DNA of 5,774 nucleotides from Clostridiales bacterium (GTDB lineage Bacteria; Bacillota; Clostridia; Lachnospirales; Lachnospiraceae). Below the pieces are notes generated by a model, which made no database searches, was not told the origin of the DNA, and was given only the letters and a program-made list of their open reading frames with translations. Made by a program: the position numbers and the translations under genes. This document shows, in pieces, positions 1-5,212 of the stretch; positions within the stretch are counted from its first letter, which is position 1; every line of letters starts with the position of its first letter. The stretch lies in assembly GCA_015655565.1 (NCBI GenBank), contig JAATEU010000024.1, forward strand, positions 1 to 5,774, read 5' to 3'.

Positions 1-397
1 CTAAATTCATGTCAATATCCCTGGCCTGCTTAATGGAGGATTTCACTGCATTCTTTGTTATTTCATTAAAGGTAATCCTGCTTGAATTATTTGGTTCCAG
101 TTTTAATGTTTTAGACAAATGCCAGGATATTGCTTCTCCTTCACGGTCAGGGTCAGTCGCAAGATAAACTTTGTCTGCCTTCTTTACTTCTTTCCTGATC
201 TTAGCAAGCAAATCCCCTTTTCCGCGGATTGTAATATACTTTGGTTCAAAATCATTTTCCACATCAATTCCCAACTGGCTTTTGGACAAATCCCTCACAT
301 GACCGTTCGAGGCAATTACTTCGTAATTATTTCCTAAGAATTTCTTAATTGTCTTAGCCTTTGCCGGTGATTCCACTATCACTAGATTTTTAGACAT
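1..397 (-). CDS. topA: DNA topoisomerase I, N-terminal 132 residues (cut by window edge)
   Basis: This is the start of type IA DNA topoisomerase I, which relaxes negative supercoils by cutting and passing single strands. The reading frame runs off the left edge, so only the Toprim part is visible. The N-terminus has the family motif [12 protein letters not shown] (residues 6-17), with Glu9 as the expected catalytic acid. The metal-binding motif [13 protein letters not shown] lies at residues 82-94, and FNEITKNAV at 110-118 is also typical. The active-site tyrosine and zinc-finger domains lie outside the window. The ATG at 397 is preceded by AAGGGGAG at a spacing of 7 nt, which fixes the start. 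It lies 38 bp downstream of dprA on the same strand, a common Firmicute order, and is probably co-transcribed from the comM promoter. The open frame on the opposite strand here is only a shadow. Confidence 0.96.
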   Translation of the reverse strand, partial: MSKNLVIVESPAKAKTIKKFLGNNYEVIASNGHVRDLSKSQLGIDVENDFEPKYITIRGKGDLLAKIRKEVKKADKVYLATDPDREGEAISWHLSKTLKLEPNNSSRITFNEITKNAVKSSIKQARDIDMNL

Positions 398-435
398 ATG
401 TCCACTCCCCTTATCTGGTTTTACTTCTTTTCAAT

Positions 436-1524
436 TCAAGATATATATACATAATAATTTTTTCTGATTTGCTTTATATAATTCTTCAGTTCTAAATCCA
501 TAAGGATTTCCGTTAATTCCATTATACTTAAATTAGTCTCTCCAGCAATTTCATTCATATGCTTTGGTAAGAAACTTAAACTAGCATACACTATTTTTTC
601 TTTGGTTTCAAGCAATTTATCGTTTTTTTTCAATTCCTTTTCAGAATTTTCATAATTCAGGAAAAAGTCTTCCAAAATATCCTCCGGTCCTGTAACTGGT
701 TTCGCGCCCATTTTAATCAAATTATTGCACCCCGCACTTAGCCTATCATAAATACGGCCCGGCACGGAATAAATGTTCTTTCCCTGTTCCAGACCCATAT
801 CCGCCGTAATCAAAGACCCGCTTTTTTCCTTGGCTTCTATCACTAAGATTCCATCGGACATACCGCTGATCAGCCGGTTCCTCATAGGGAAATTAAAAGC
901 TTTCGGGGAATAGCCGGGACCATATTCCGATAGGATTCCGCCCTTCTCCTGCATATCCATATAGATATTAAAATTTTCCTTTGGATAACAGATATCTACT
1001 CCGCAGCCCTGGATGCCATATGTACTTCCTCCGGCCGCAATTGCACCCTCATGGGCATAACCGTCTATTCCCCTTGCCAATCCGCTTATAATCTGTATAC
1101 CGGCCCTTGCTAACTCACCGGATAAATATTCAGCCGTTTCTTTACCGTAATCAGAACAGTTTCTTGCACCTACTACAGCTATGGTTGCCGTTTCCTCCTT
1201 CGGCAATGAACCTTTTACATATAAAGCAAAGGGAGGATTATATATATTATGCAGCTTAGAAGGATAATTATCCTCTTCTTTCGTAACAAAATATATGCCC
1301 TTGCTTAAAAGTTTAGCATATTTTTCCTGTATTCCGGCCGAATCTTTGCTTTTTATAATTAATTCTTTATCGGCAGCCGTTAATAAATTTATCCGGTCCA
1401 ACCCTTTGCCTCTTTCATGAAAGACCTGTTCCGGTGTTTCATAATAATCTAAAATCGCCCGTATCTTTTTTAAACCAATCTGTTCCAAATTGCATAACCA
1501 AAACCAATATTCTTTTCTCGTCAT
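436..1524 (-). CDS. dprA: DNA-processing protein DprA (Smf family)
   Basis: DprA binds incoming single-stranded DNA in the cytoplasm and loads RecA on it during natural transformation; many non-competent bacteria also keep it. From the chosen start the protein has 362 residues, normal for the family. A short N-terminal helical part (about 1-80) is followed by the Rossmann-like DprA core. Visible core motifs are YPSKL (87-91), VGARN (118-122), SGLARGID (147-154), a GCGVDICYP segment (173-181), the conserved FPMRNRLISG stretch (about 212-221) and SGSLITA (235-241). Residues about 309-355 look like the C-terminal winged helix (DprA_WH). I chose the ATG at 1524 because AAGAGG precedes it by 5 nt. 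An in-frame ATG at 1545 adds seven residues but has a poor ribosome site, and its extra codons mostly read through the Shine-Dalgarno. The gene lies between comM (38 bp upstream) and topA (38 bp downstream). The stop is TGA. Confidence 0.95.
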   Translation of the reverse strand: MTRKEYWFWLCNLEQIGLKKIRAILDYYETPEQVFHERGKGLDRINLLTAADKELIIKSKDSAGIQEKYAKLLSKGIYFVTKEEDNYPSKLHNIYNPPFALYVKGSLPKEETATIAVVGARNCSDYGKETAEYLSGELARAGIQIISGLARGIDGYAHEGAIAAGGSTYGIQGCGVDICYPKENFNIYMDMQEKGGILSEYGPGYSPKAFNFPMRNRLISGMSDGILVIEAKEKSGSLITADMGLEQGKNIYSVPGRIYDRLSAGCNNLIKMGAKPVTGPEDILEDFFLNYENSEKELKKNDKLLETKEKIVYASLSFLPKHMNEIAGETNLSIMELTEILMDLELKNYIKQIRKNYYVYIS

Positions 1525-1562
1525 AGTATCCTCTTTTCTAAACATTCAATCTCGGATTTTCT

Positions 1563-3098
1563 TTACTCTTCCCAGTATTTTTTGTCAAGACTTCTGTAAC
1601 AGATGGCTTCACTAAGATGCTTTTCCATAATAATCTCCGATTCCTCCAAATCTGCTATTGTCCTTGATACTTTCAGTATCCGGTGGTAAGCCCTCGCGCT
1701 TAAATTCAACTTAGTAAAGGCTTTCTCCAACAGCATTTGTTCCTTTTTCCCCAGTTTACAGTATTGGCTCATTGTTTTTGGGGTTAACCGGGAATTAAAA
1801 TAAAAATTTTCATCTTTGTAACGGTTTAACTGAATATTTCTGGCTTTCATTACTCTTTTCCTGATATTTCCTGACGTCTCGTCCGGTTTATTGCTTTTTA
1901 ACTCCTTGTAATTTACCTGTAGTGCTTCAATGCATATGTCAATACGGTCCAACAAAGGTCTGCTTATTCTTCCCAGGTAACGTTTTACCTGATTCGGTGA
2001 ACAGTTACATTTGTTCCGGTCGGGGTAATGTCCGCAGGAACAAGGGTTCATGGCGGCAACCAGCATAAAATCGGCCGGATACCGGTATGTCCCCTGAAGT
2101 CTGGCTATTGTAACTTCATTTTCTTCCAGGGGCTGCCTTAAAATTTCTATGGTATTACGGCTAAACTCAGGAAATTCGTCCAGAAACAGGACGCCAAGAT
2201 GGGCAAGGCTTATCTCACCCGGAACAGGAATTCTGCCGCCGCCTGCCAGGGCAGCAGCCGTTATGGTGTGGTGAGGCGACCGGAAAGGCCTTTTTTGAAT
2301 CAAAGACCTGCTATTATTTAAAAGACCTGATACACTGTAGATTTTTGATATTTCTAAGCTTTCTTCAAAGGCAAGTTCCGGGAGGATAGTAGGTATCCGT
2401 TTTGCAAGCATTGTTTTACCGGCTCCCGGAGGTCCTACCATAAGGATATTATGCATTCCGGAAGCCGCAATTTCGATTGCCCTTTTTGCAATTTCCTGAC
2501 CCGTTACATCGGAAAAATCCAGTTCATCCTCTTCCTCCTCGTGGAAAAACAAATCTTCTTTTTTGATATAATAGGGTTCCAGGATACTTTCATTATTTAA
2601 AAACTTCACAGCTTCCTGTAAATTCTTCACTCCGTATACATCAATACCCTGTACTACTGCTCCTTCCCTCACATTGTCAACCGGAACAATGCATCTGGCA
2701 AATCCCTGCCTGAATGCAGTATAAACAATTGGAAGTACACCACTGACCTTATTCATTTCTCCGTTTAAGCTCACTTCACCAATGAATAAGGTTTTATCAA
2801 GATTTTCCTGGGGGATATAACCGAAGGCGGTTAAAATTGCGATTGCAATAGGAAGATCAAAGGCAGTACCTTCTTTGCGAAGGTCTGCCGGAGACAAATT
2901 AACCGTAATTCTTTTCGCAGGCAGACGGTAACCTGAATTCTTTAAGGATATCCGTACGCGTTCCCTGGCTTCCCTTACCTCGGAACCCAGGAAACCTACC
3001 AGTTCAAATATTGGCAGCCCGTCACTGACATCAGCTTCAACAGTTACGATTACGCCGTCTATTCCATTTACGGCCGCACTAAGTGCTTTGCTGTACAT
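1563..3098 (-). CDS. comM: YifB/ComM family Mg-chelatase-like AAA+ ATPase
   Basis: ComM (YifB) is a hexameric AAA+ helicase that promotes branch migration during integration of transforming DNA, as shown in Vibrio and related bacteria; in clostridia its role is inferred. From the 3098 start it has 511 residues, the usual family length. An N-terminal Lon-protease-like fold (about 1-165, with VEADVSDGLP and RERVRISLKNSG) is followed by an acidic linker (about 186-194). The AAA+ domain then shows Walker A GPPGAGKT (222-229), the conserved RPFRSPHHT (270-278), Walker B VLFLDEF (303-309), sensor AAMNPC (348-353), a CxC...CxC cluster (353, 355, 364, 366) and RPLLDRIDI (380-388). The C-terminal Mg-chelatase-like domain has SARAYHRILKVSRTIADL (467-484). 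Family proteins start at MYSKALSA, which favours 3098, preceded by AAAGGAG at 11 nt. The in-frame ATG at 3119 has its own GAGGAG at 5 nt and remains possible. It is the first gene of the operon with dprA and topA. Confidence 0.94.
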   Translation of the reverse strand: MYSKALSAAVNGIDGVIVTVEADVSDGLPIFELVGFLGSEVREARERVRISLKNSGYRLPAKRITVNLSPADLRKEGTAFDLPIAIAILTAFGYIPQENLDKTLFIGEVSLNGEMNKVSGVLPIVYTAFRQGFARCIVPVDNVREGAVVQGIDVYGVKNLQEAVKFLNNESILEPYYIKKEDLFFHEEEEDELDFSDVTGQEIAKRAIEIAASGMHNILMVGPPGAGKTMLAKRIPTILPELAFEESLEISKIYSVSGLLNNSRSLIQKRPFRSPHHTITAAALAGGGRIPVPGEISLAHLGVLFLDEFPEFSRNTIEILRQPLEENEVTIARLQGTYRYPADFMLVAAMNPCSCGHYPDRNKCNCSPNQVKRYLGRISRPLLDRIDICIEALQVNYKELKSNKPDETSGNIRKRVMKARNIQLNRYKDENFYFNSRLTPKTMSQYCKLGKKEQMLLEKAFTKLNLSARAYHRILKVSRTIADLEESEIIMEKHLSEAICYRSLDKKYWEE

Positions 3099-3112
3099 AT
3101 TTATAGTAACTC

Positions 3113-3138
3113 CTTTCATTGTCTCTCCTCAATGAAAG
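3113..3138 (-). promoter_or_regulatory. comM leader stem-loop with a Shine-Dalgarno in its loop
   Basis: In the comM message, CTTTCATTG and CAATGAAAG form a perfect 9-bp inverted repeat around the 8-nt loop AGGAGAGA. The loop is the ribosome site for the ATG at 3119, and that ATG lies within the 3' arm. The AAAG of the second ribosome site, which serves the ATG at 3098, is also paired. The structure is therefore placed to affect comM translation. The repeat is directly visible; a regulatory role is inference. Confidence 0.5.
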
Positions 3139-3155
3139 AAGCATCATCCTAACTT

Positions 3156-3184
3156 AGTATAGCAAAGTTGAGAACAGCTTACAA
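3156..3184 (-). promoter_or_regulatory. Sigma-A promoter of the comM-dprA-topA operon
   Basis: On the minus strand the sequence reads TTGTAA (3179-3184), a 17-bp spacer, then TATACT (3156-3161). A TG one base upstream of the -10 makes it an extended -10 promoter (TGCTATACT). The start point would be near 3149, giving a leader of about 30 nt to the ATG at 3119 or 50 nt to the one at 3098. No intrinsic terminator is visible between nrdR and this promoter, so nrdR read-through into comM is also possible. Confidence 0.65.
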
Positions 3185-3202
3185 GTTTTAAATTATATTA
3201 GT

Positions 3203-3655
3203 TTAATTATCTAAAATTTTTTTTAATTCATTCATAAAAGTATTCACATCTTTAAATTCACGATAAACAGATGCAAACCGGACATATGCCACCGGATCCA
3301 GTTCCTTTAATTTATCCATTACTATTTCGCCAACCATGGAACTGGGAACTTCTTTTTCTTCCAGATTAAATATAGCATTTTCCACCTCGTCTACAAGAGC
3401 ATTAATCTGATCTACGGATATGGGCCGTTTATGGCAGGAACGGAATACACCCGCCTCAATTTTGGAACGGTCATAGGGTTCCCTGTTATTATCCTTCTTT
3501 ATAACTACCAGCGGTATTGCCTCAACCTTTTCATAGGTTGTAAATCTTTTGGAGCATTTATCACATTGACGCCTTCTTCGAATGGAGCTGTTATCATCTG
3601 CAGGCCTTGAATCAATAACCCGGGTATTTTCTTTTCCGCAAAATGGACACTTCAT
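3203..3655 (-). CDS. nrdR: Transcriptional repressor NrdR
   Basis: NrdR is a zinc-ribbon/ATP-cone repressor that senses ATP and dATP and shuts down ribonucleotide reductase operons by binding paired NrdR boxes. The protein from the chosen start is 150 residues, the normal length. The zinc ribbon is complete: CPFC (Cys3, Cys6) and CDKC (Cys31, Cys34), with the basic patch RRRRQ just before the second pair and RFTTYE just after. The ATP-cone follows from about residue 47 ([20 protein letters not shown]) to about 132 ([13 protein letters not shown]). The ATG at 3655 is preceded by AGAGGT with about 5 nt spacing, and MKCPFC is the standard NrdR N-terminus. An in-frame ATG at 3676 would add seven residues that largely translate the ribosome site. 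The gene has its own promoter and lies upstream of the comM operon. No ribonucleotide reductase gene is in the window. Confidence 0.97.
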   Translation of the reverse strand: MKCPFCGKENTRVIDSRPADDNSSIRRRRQCDKCSKRFTTYEKVEAIPLVVIKKDNNREPYDRSKIEAGVFRSCHKRPISVDQINALVDEVENAIFNLEEKEVPSSMVGEIVMDKLKELDPVAYVRFASVYREFKDVNTFMNELKKILDN

Positions 3656-3722
3656 TTTTACCTCTTTCCTGCACATCGCAAGTGTACTTTGGATTCTGCA
3701 TTGATTAGTAGTCTATAGCTCG

Positions 3723-3751
3723 ATTATATTGAAGTTTTACCAATTGGTCAA
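3723..3751 (-). promoter_or_regulatory. Sigma-A promoter of nrdR
   Basis: The minus strand reads TTGACC (3746-3751), a 17-bp spacer, then a perfect TATAAT (3723-3728). The start point would be near 3716, about 60 nt before the nrdR ATG at 3655. A 10-bp perfect palindrome, ACCAATTGGT (3739-3748), overlaps the -35 element and the adjoining spacer, so it could be an operator, though it may be chance. Confidence 0.75.
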
Positions 3752-3769
3752 GTCATTTTCTATAGATAT

Positions 3770-3810
3770 CCGGGACAAACGCAGAATCCTCTTTCCTGCG
3801 TTTGTCCTGG
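3770..3810. repeat. 15-bp-arm inverted repeat between nrdR and the ylmC-like gene
   Basis: The arms GGACAAACGCAG (3773-3784) and CTGCGTTTGTCC (3796-3807) match perfectly over 12 bp. In plus-strand RNA the stem extends to 15 pairs (3770-3784 with 3796-3810), counting one G-U pair. The loop is 11 nt. No T-run follows on either strand, so it is not a standard intrinsic terminator. It lies upstream of the nrdR promoter, and its right arm ends at the first two bases of the sigma-E-like -35 box for the plus-strand gene. It may act as DNA (an operator) rather than RNA. Function is unknown. Confidence 0.75.
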
Positions 3811-3838
3811 CATATATCCATGCCCACAAACATATATT
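3809..3838 (+). promoter_or_regulatory. Sigma-E-like (mother-cell) promoter for the ylmC-like gene
   Basis: GGCATATA (3809-3816) matches 7 of 8 positions of the Bacillus sigma-E -35 consensus GKMATATT. After a 14-bp spacer, CATATATT (3831-3838) matches 7 of 8 of the -10 consensus CATACAHT. The start point would be near 3845, about 40 nt before the ATG at 3885. No good sigma-A promoter was found in the same place. The match is by eye from remembered consensus sequences in AT-rich DNA, so chance agreement is possible. Confidence 0.5.
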
Positions 3839-3884
3839 AATTAATAAATGCAGTTTCCGAACATATCCAGTGAGGTTTTGCAAT

Positions 3885-4148
3885 ATGAGAATGTGTGAAT
3901 TAAAGCAAAAAGAAGTCATTAACTGCAGAGATGGGGAAAGACTGGGGTATGTATGTGATTTAGAGTTTGATATACATACGGGAATAATATTACGGATTAT
4001 TGTGCCGGGGCCATGTAAAATATGGGGTATTCTAGGCAGGGATCACGAATATGTAATAGATTACGGCTGTATAAGACAAATCGGTGCGGATGTCATCCTT
4101 GTAGATATCGATATAGAAAAAGTTTTGATTAAATCAGCCTTCCTGTAA
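3885..4148 (+). CDS. YlmC/YmxH family sporulation protein (PRC-barrel)
   Basis: This 87-residue protein is made almost entirely of a PRC-barrel fold. Recognisable family features are the N-terminal MRMCELKQKEVINCRDG (1-17), GYVCDLEFDIHTG (21-33), the central VPGP (40-43) followed by GILGRDHEYVIDY (48-60), and a C-terminal IRQIGADVILVDID (63-76). It has no signal peptide or membrane segment, so it should be cytoplasmic. Its biochemical role is not established; family members are annotated as sporulation proteins and often lie next to sigG and nrdR in clostridia. The ATG at 3885 has GAGG at 9 nt and gives the usual family N-terminus. The frame stays open for 52 codons upstream, but those codons cross the palindrome and promoter and resemble nothing, so I left them out. 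It is transcribed toward sigG, against its neighbours. I cannot tell whether it is closer to ylmC or ymxH, so I give no symbol. Confidence 0.9.
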   Translation: MRMCELKQKEVINCRDGERLGYVCDLEFDIHTGIILRIIVPGPCKIWGILGRDHEYVIDYGCIRQIGADVILVDIDIEKVLIKSAFL

Positions 4149-4154
4149 ATCCAG

Positions 4155-4249
4155 CCGGTTCACAATATAACGACCGGTTCACAATATAAAAGCCGGTTCA
4201 CAATATAAAAGCCGGTTCACAATATAACAGCCGGTTCACAATATAACAG
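4155..4249. repeat. Five tandem copies of a 19-bp repeat
   Basis: Copies start at 4155, 4174, 4193, 4212 and 4231. Each has an identical 16-bp core, CCGGTTCACAATATAA, and a 3-bp tail: CGA, AAG, AAG, CAG, CAG. There is no spacer, so this is a minisatellite and not a CRISPR array. Because AGCCGGTT is nearly self-complementary (allowing two G-U pairs), neighbouring copies could form short hairpins in RNA. The array starts 6 bp after the ylmC-like stop codon, in the gap between two convergent genes, and holds no open reading frame of note. Confidence 0.95.
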
Positions 4250-4283
4250 GTTTGGATTTTCCACATCAAAAAACCAAACCTGT
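4246..4283. terminator. Stem-loop between convergent genes, possible bidirectional terminator
   Basis: ACAGGTTTGG (4246-4255) and CCAAACCTGT (4274-4283) form a perfect 10-bp stem. Past an A-A mismatch, TTTT (4257-4260) pairs with AAAA (4269-4272), leaving an 8-nt loop. The left arm begins inside the last 19-bp repeat. It is placed to end both the ylmC-like transcript and sigG. Neither strand has a proper T-run after the stem, so termination efficiency is uncertain and the element may instead protect 3' ends. Confidence 0.45.
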
Positions 4284-4322
4284 AAAATGGCATATTCATA
4301 ATCCTTAACTTTGATTTATTAT

Positions 4323-5102
4323 TTACTGGCTTAAATAGTTTTTCATGCTTTTTAATGCTGATTTTTCAAGCCGTGAGACTTGCGCTTGGGAAATACATAT
4401 TTCTTTGGCAACTTCCATCTGTGTCTTTCCTTCATAAAACCGGAGTTCAATTATATTTCTTTCCCGTTCCGAGAGCTTAGACAGGGCTTCTTTTAAAGAA
4501 ATCTCCTCCACCCAGTTCTCTTCTTTGTTTTTTTTGTCACTGACCTGATCCATGATATATAAGGTGTCCCCGCCCTCTGAATACACCGGTTCATAAAGAG
4601 ATACGGGACTTTGTATTGCATCCAGGGCAAATACAATATCTTCTTTACTCATACCGATTTCATCCGCAATTTCACACACGGTAGGCTCTTTATCATTCTT
4701 TTTCAGCAAAGCTTCTTTGGCATAGATTGCTTTATAGGCAGTATCACGAAGGGAGCGGCTTACGCGGATACTATTATTGTCTCTTAAATATCGTCTGATT
4801 TCTCCGATAATCATAGGTACGGCGTAAGTTGAAAATTTTACATTCTGGTTAATGTCAAAATTATCAATTGCCTTCATCAGTCCAATACAGCCTATCTGAA
4901 ATAAATCATCCACATTTTCATTGCTGTTGGAAAAACGTTGTATAATACTAAGTACTAAACGAAGATTCCCTTTTATATATAATTCCCTTGCTTCTTTATC
5001 CCCCTTTAATATACGCTTGAATAATTCTTCCTTTTCGCTATTATTCAGTAACGGTAATTTTGATGTATTTACACCGCATATTTCTACCTTATAAAGAGCC
5101 AT
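4323..5102 (-). CDS. sigG: RNA polymerase sporulation sigma factor SigG
   Basis: Sigma-G directs late forespore transcription, including small acid-soluble proteins and germination genes. The 259-residue protein carries the sigma-G signature N-terminus KVEICGVNTSKLPLL (5-19). Region 2 is clear, with NLRLVLSIIQRF (46-57), DDLFQIGCIGLMKAIDNFD (65-83) and FSTYAVPMIIGEIRRYLRD (90-108). Region 3 runs from about 112 to 185, and region 4 has SERERNIIELRF (211-222) and the helix-turn-helix TQMEVAKEI...SQAQVSRLEKSAL (228-250). The ATG at 5102 follows GGGAGGT at ideal spacing (7 nt from GGGAGG). An upstream in-frame TTG at 5117 lies upstream of the ribosome site and is not used. It sits 110 bp downstream of sigE in the same direction, as in Bacillus and clostridia. 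Expression probably comes both from sigE read-through and from a forespore promoter in the gap, and the leader hairpin may limit translation. It is distinguished from sigF by the KVEICGV N-terminus and the sigE neighbour. Confidence 0.97.
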   Translation of the reverse strand: MALYKVEICGVNTSKLPLLNNSEKEELFKRILKGDKEARELYIKGNLRLVLSIIQRFSNSNENVDDLFQIGCIGLMKAIDNFDINQNVKFSTYAVPMIIGEIRRYLRDNNSIRVSRSLRDTAYKAIYAKEALLKKNDKEPTVCEIADEIGMSKEDIVFALDAIQSPVSLYEPVYSEGGDTLYIMDQVSDKKNKEENWVEEISLKEALSKLSERERNIIELRFYEGKTQMEVAKEICISQAQVSRLEKSALKSMKNYLSQ

Positions 5103-5112
5103 ATTGAAACCT

Positions 5113-5154
5113 CCCAAATCATTATTTACATAAATAAATGATTCACTATTTGGG
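5113..5154 (-). promoter_or_regulatory. sigG leader hairpin that pairs with part of the Shine-Dalgarno
   Basis: In the minus-strand RNA, CCCAAAT (5148-5154) is complementary to ATTTGGG (5113-5119). Between them AATCATT (5137-5143, plus one unpaired T) can pair with AATGATT (5117-5123), and ATTT with AAAT, closing an AUGU loop. About 15 pairs can form at once, with a 7-nt bulge in the 5' arm and one single-base bulge. The GGG of the 3' arm is the first half of the sigG ribosome site GGGAGG (5110-5115). The fold would therefore hide part of the ribosome site. The complementarity is seen directly; the effect on translation is inferred, with a similar leader hairpin known from Bacillus subtilis sigG. 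Confidence 0.6.
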
Positions 5155-5166
5155 TTCTCTTTATAC
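5137..5166 (-). promoter_or_regulatory. Weak sigma-F/sigma-G-like promoter candidate for sigG
   Basis: GTATA (5162-5166), 15 bp, then GTGAATCATT (5137-5146) resembles the forespore sigma-F pattern GYWTA...GGNRANANTR. The -35 fits well, but only about four of seven defined -10 positions fit. Bacillus subtilis has a sigma-F promoter at the same place, which is the main reason to list it. The start point would be near 5130, inside the loop of the leader hairpin. Confidence 0.3.
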
Positions 5167-5212
5167 GATAAAAGAAGATGTAATAATTTCCTTTTTTCTA
5201 ACTTTGCAAAAA

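Noticed and set aside
119..337. 72-codon plus-strand open frame at the left end
   Set aside because: It lies wholly antisense to the Toprim domain of topA, has no ribosome site and its product resembles nothing known.
3151..3169. 5-bp inverted repeat AACTT/AAGTT around the comM -10 box
   Set aside because: It is too short and AT-rich to separate from chance.
1525..3676. Seven-residue N-terminal extensions of DprA, ComM and NrdR, two of them similar (MFRKEDT and MCRKEVK)
   Set aside because: The likeness comes from reading the purine-rich Shine-Dalgarno as codons (AGRAAAGAGG gives RKE). All three families normally start at the next methionine.
3660..3690. ACAC...GTG pattern in the nrdR leader as a possible NrdR box
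   Set aside because: Only the outer bases fit; the AT-rich centre of the box consensus is missing, and there is no second box at the usual distance.
3729..3884. 52-codon N-terminal extension of the ylmC-like protein
   Set aside because: The family N-terminus and a GAGG ribosome site both fit 3885; the extension translates the palindrome and promoter region.
3737..3919. 60-codon minus-strand open frame over the nrdR promoter and the ylmC-like start
   Set aside because: It covers the palindrome and the promoter, overlaps a real gene antisense, and has no family likeness.
4155..4249. Possible CRISPR array
   Set aside because: The units are 19 bp head to tail with no unique spacers and no cas genes nearby.
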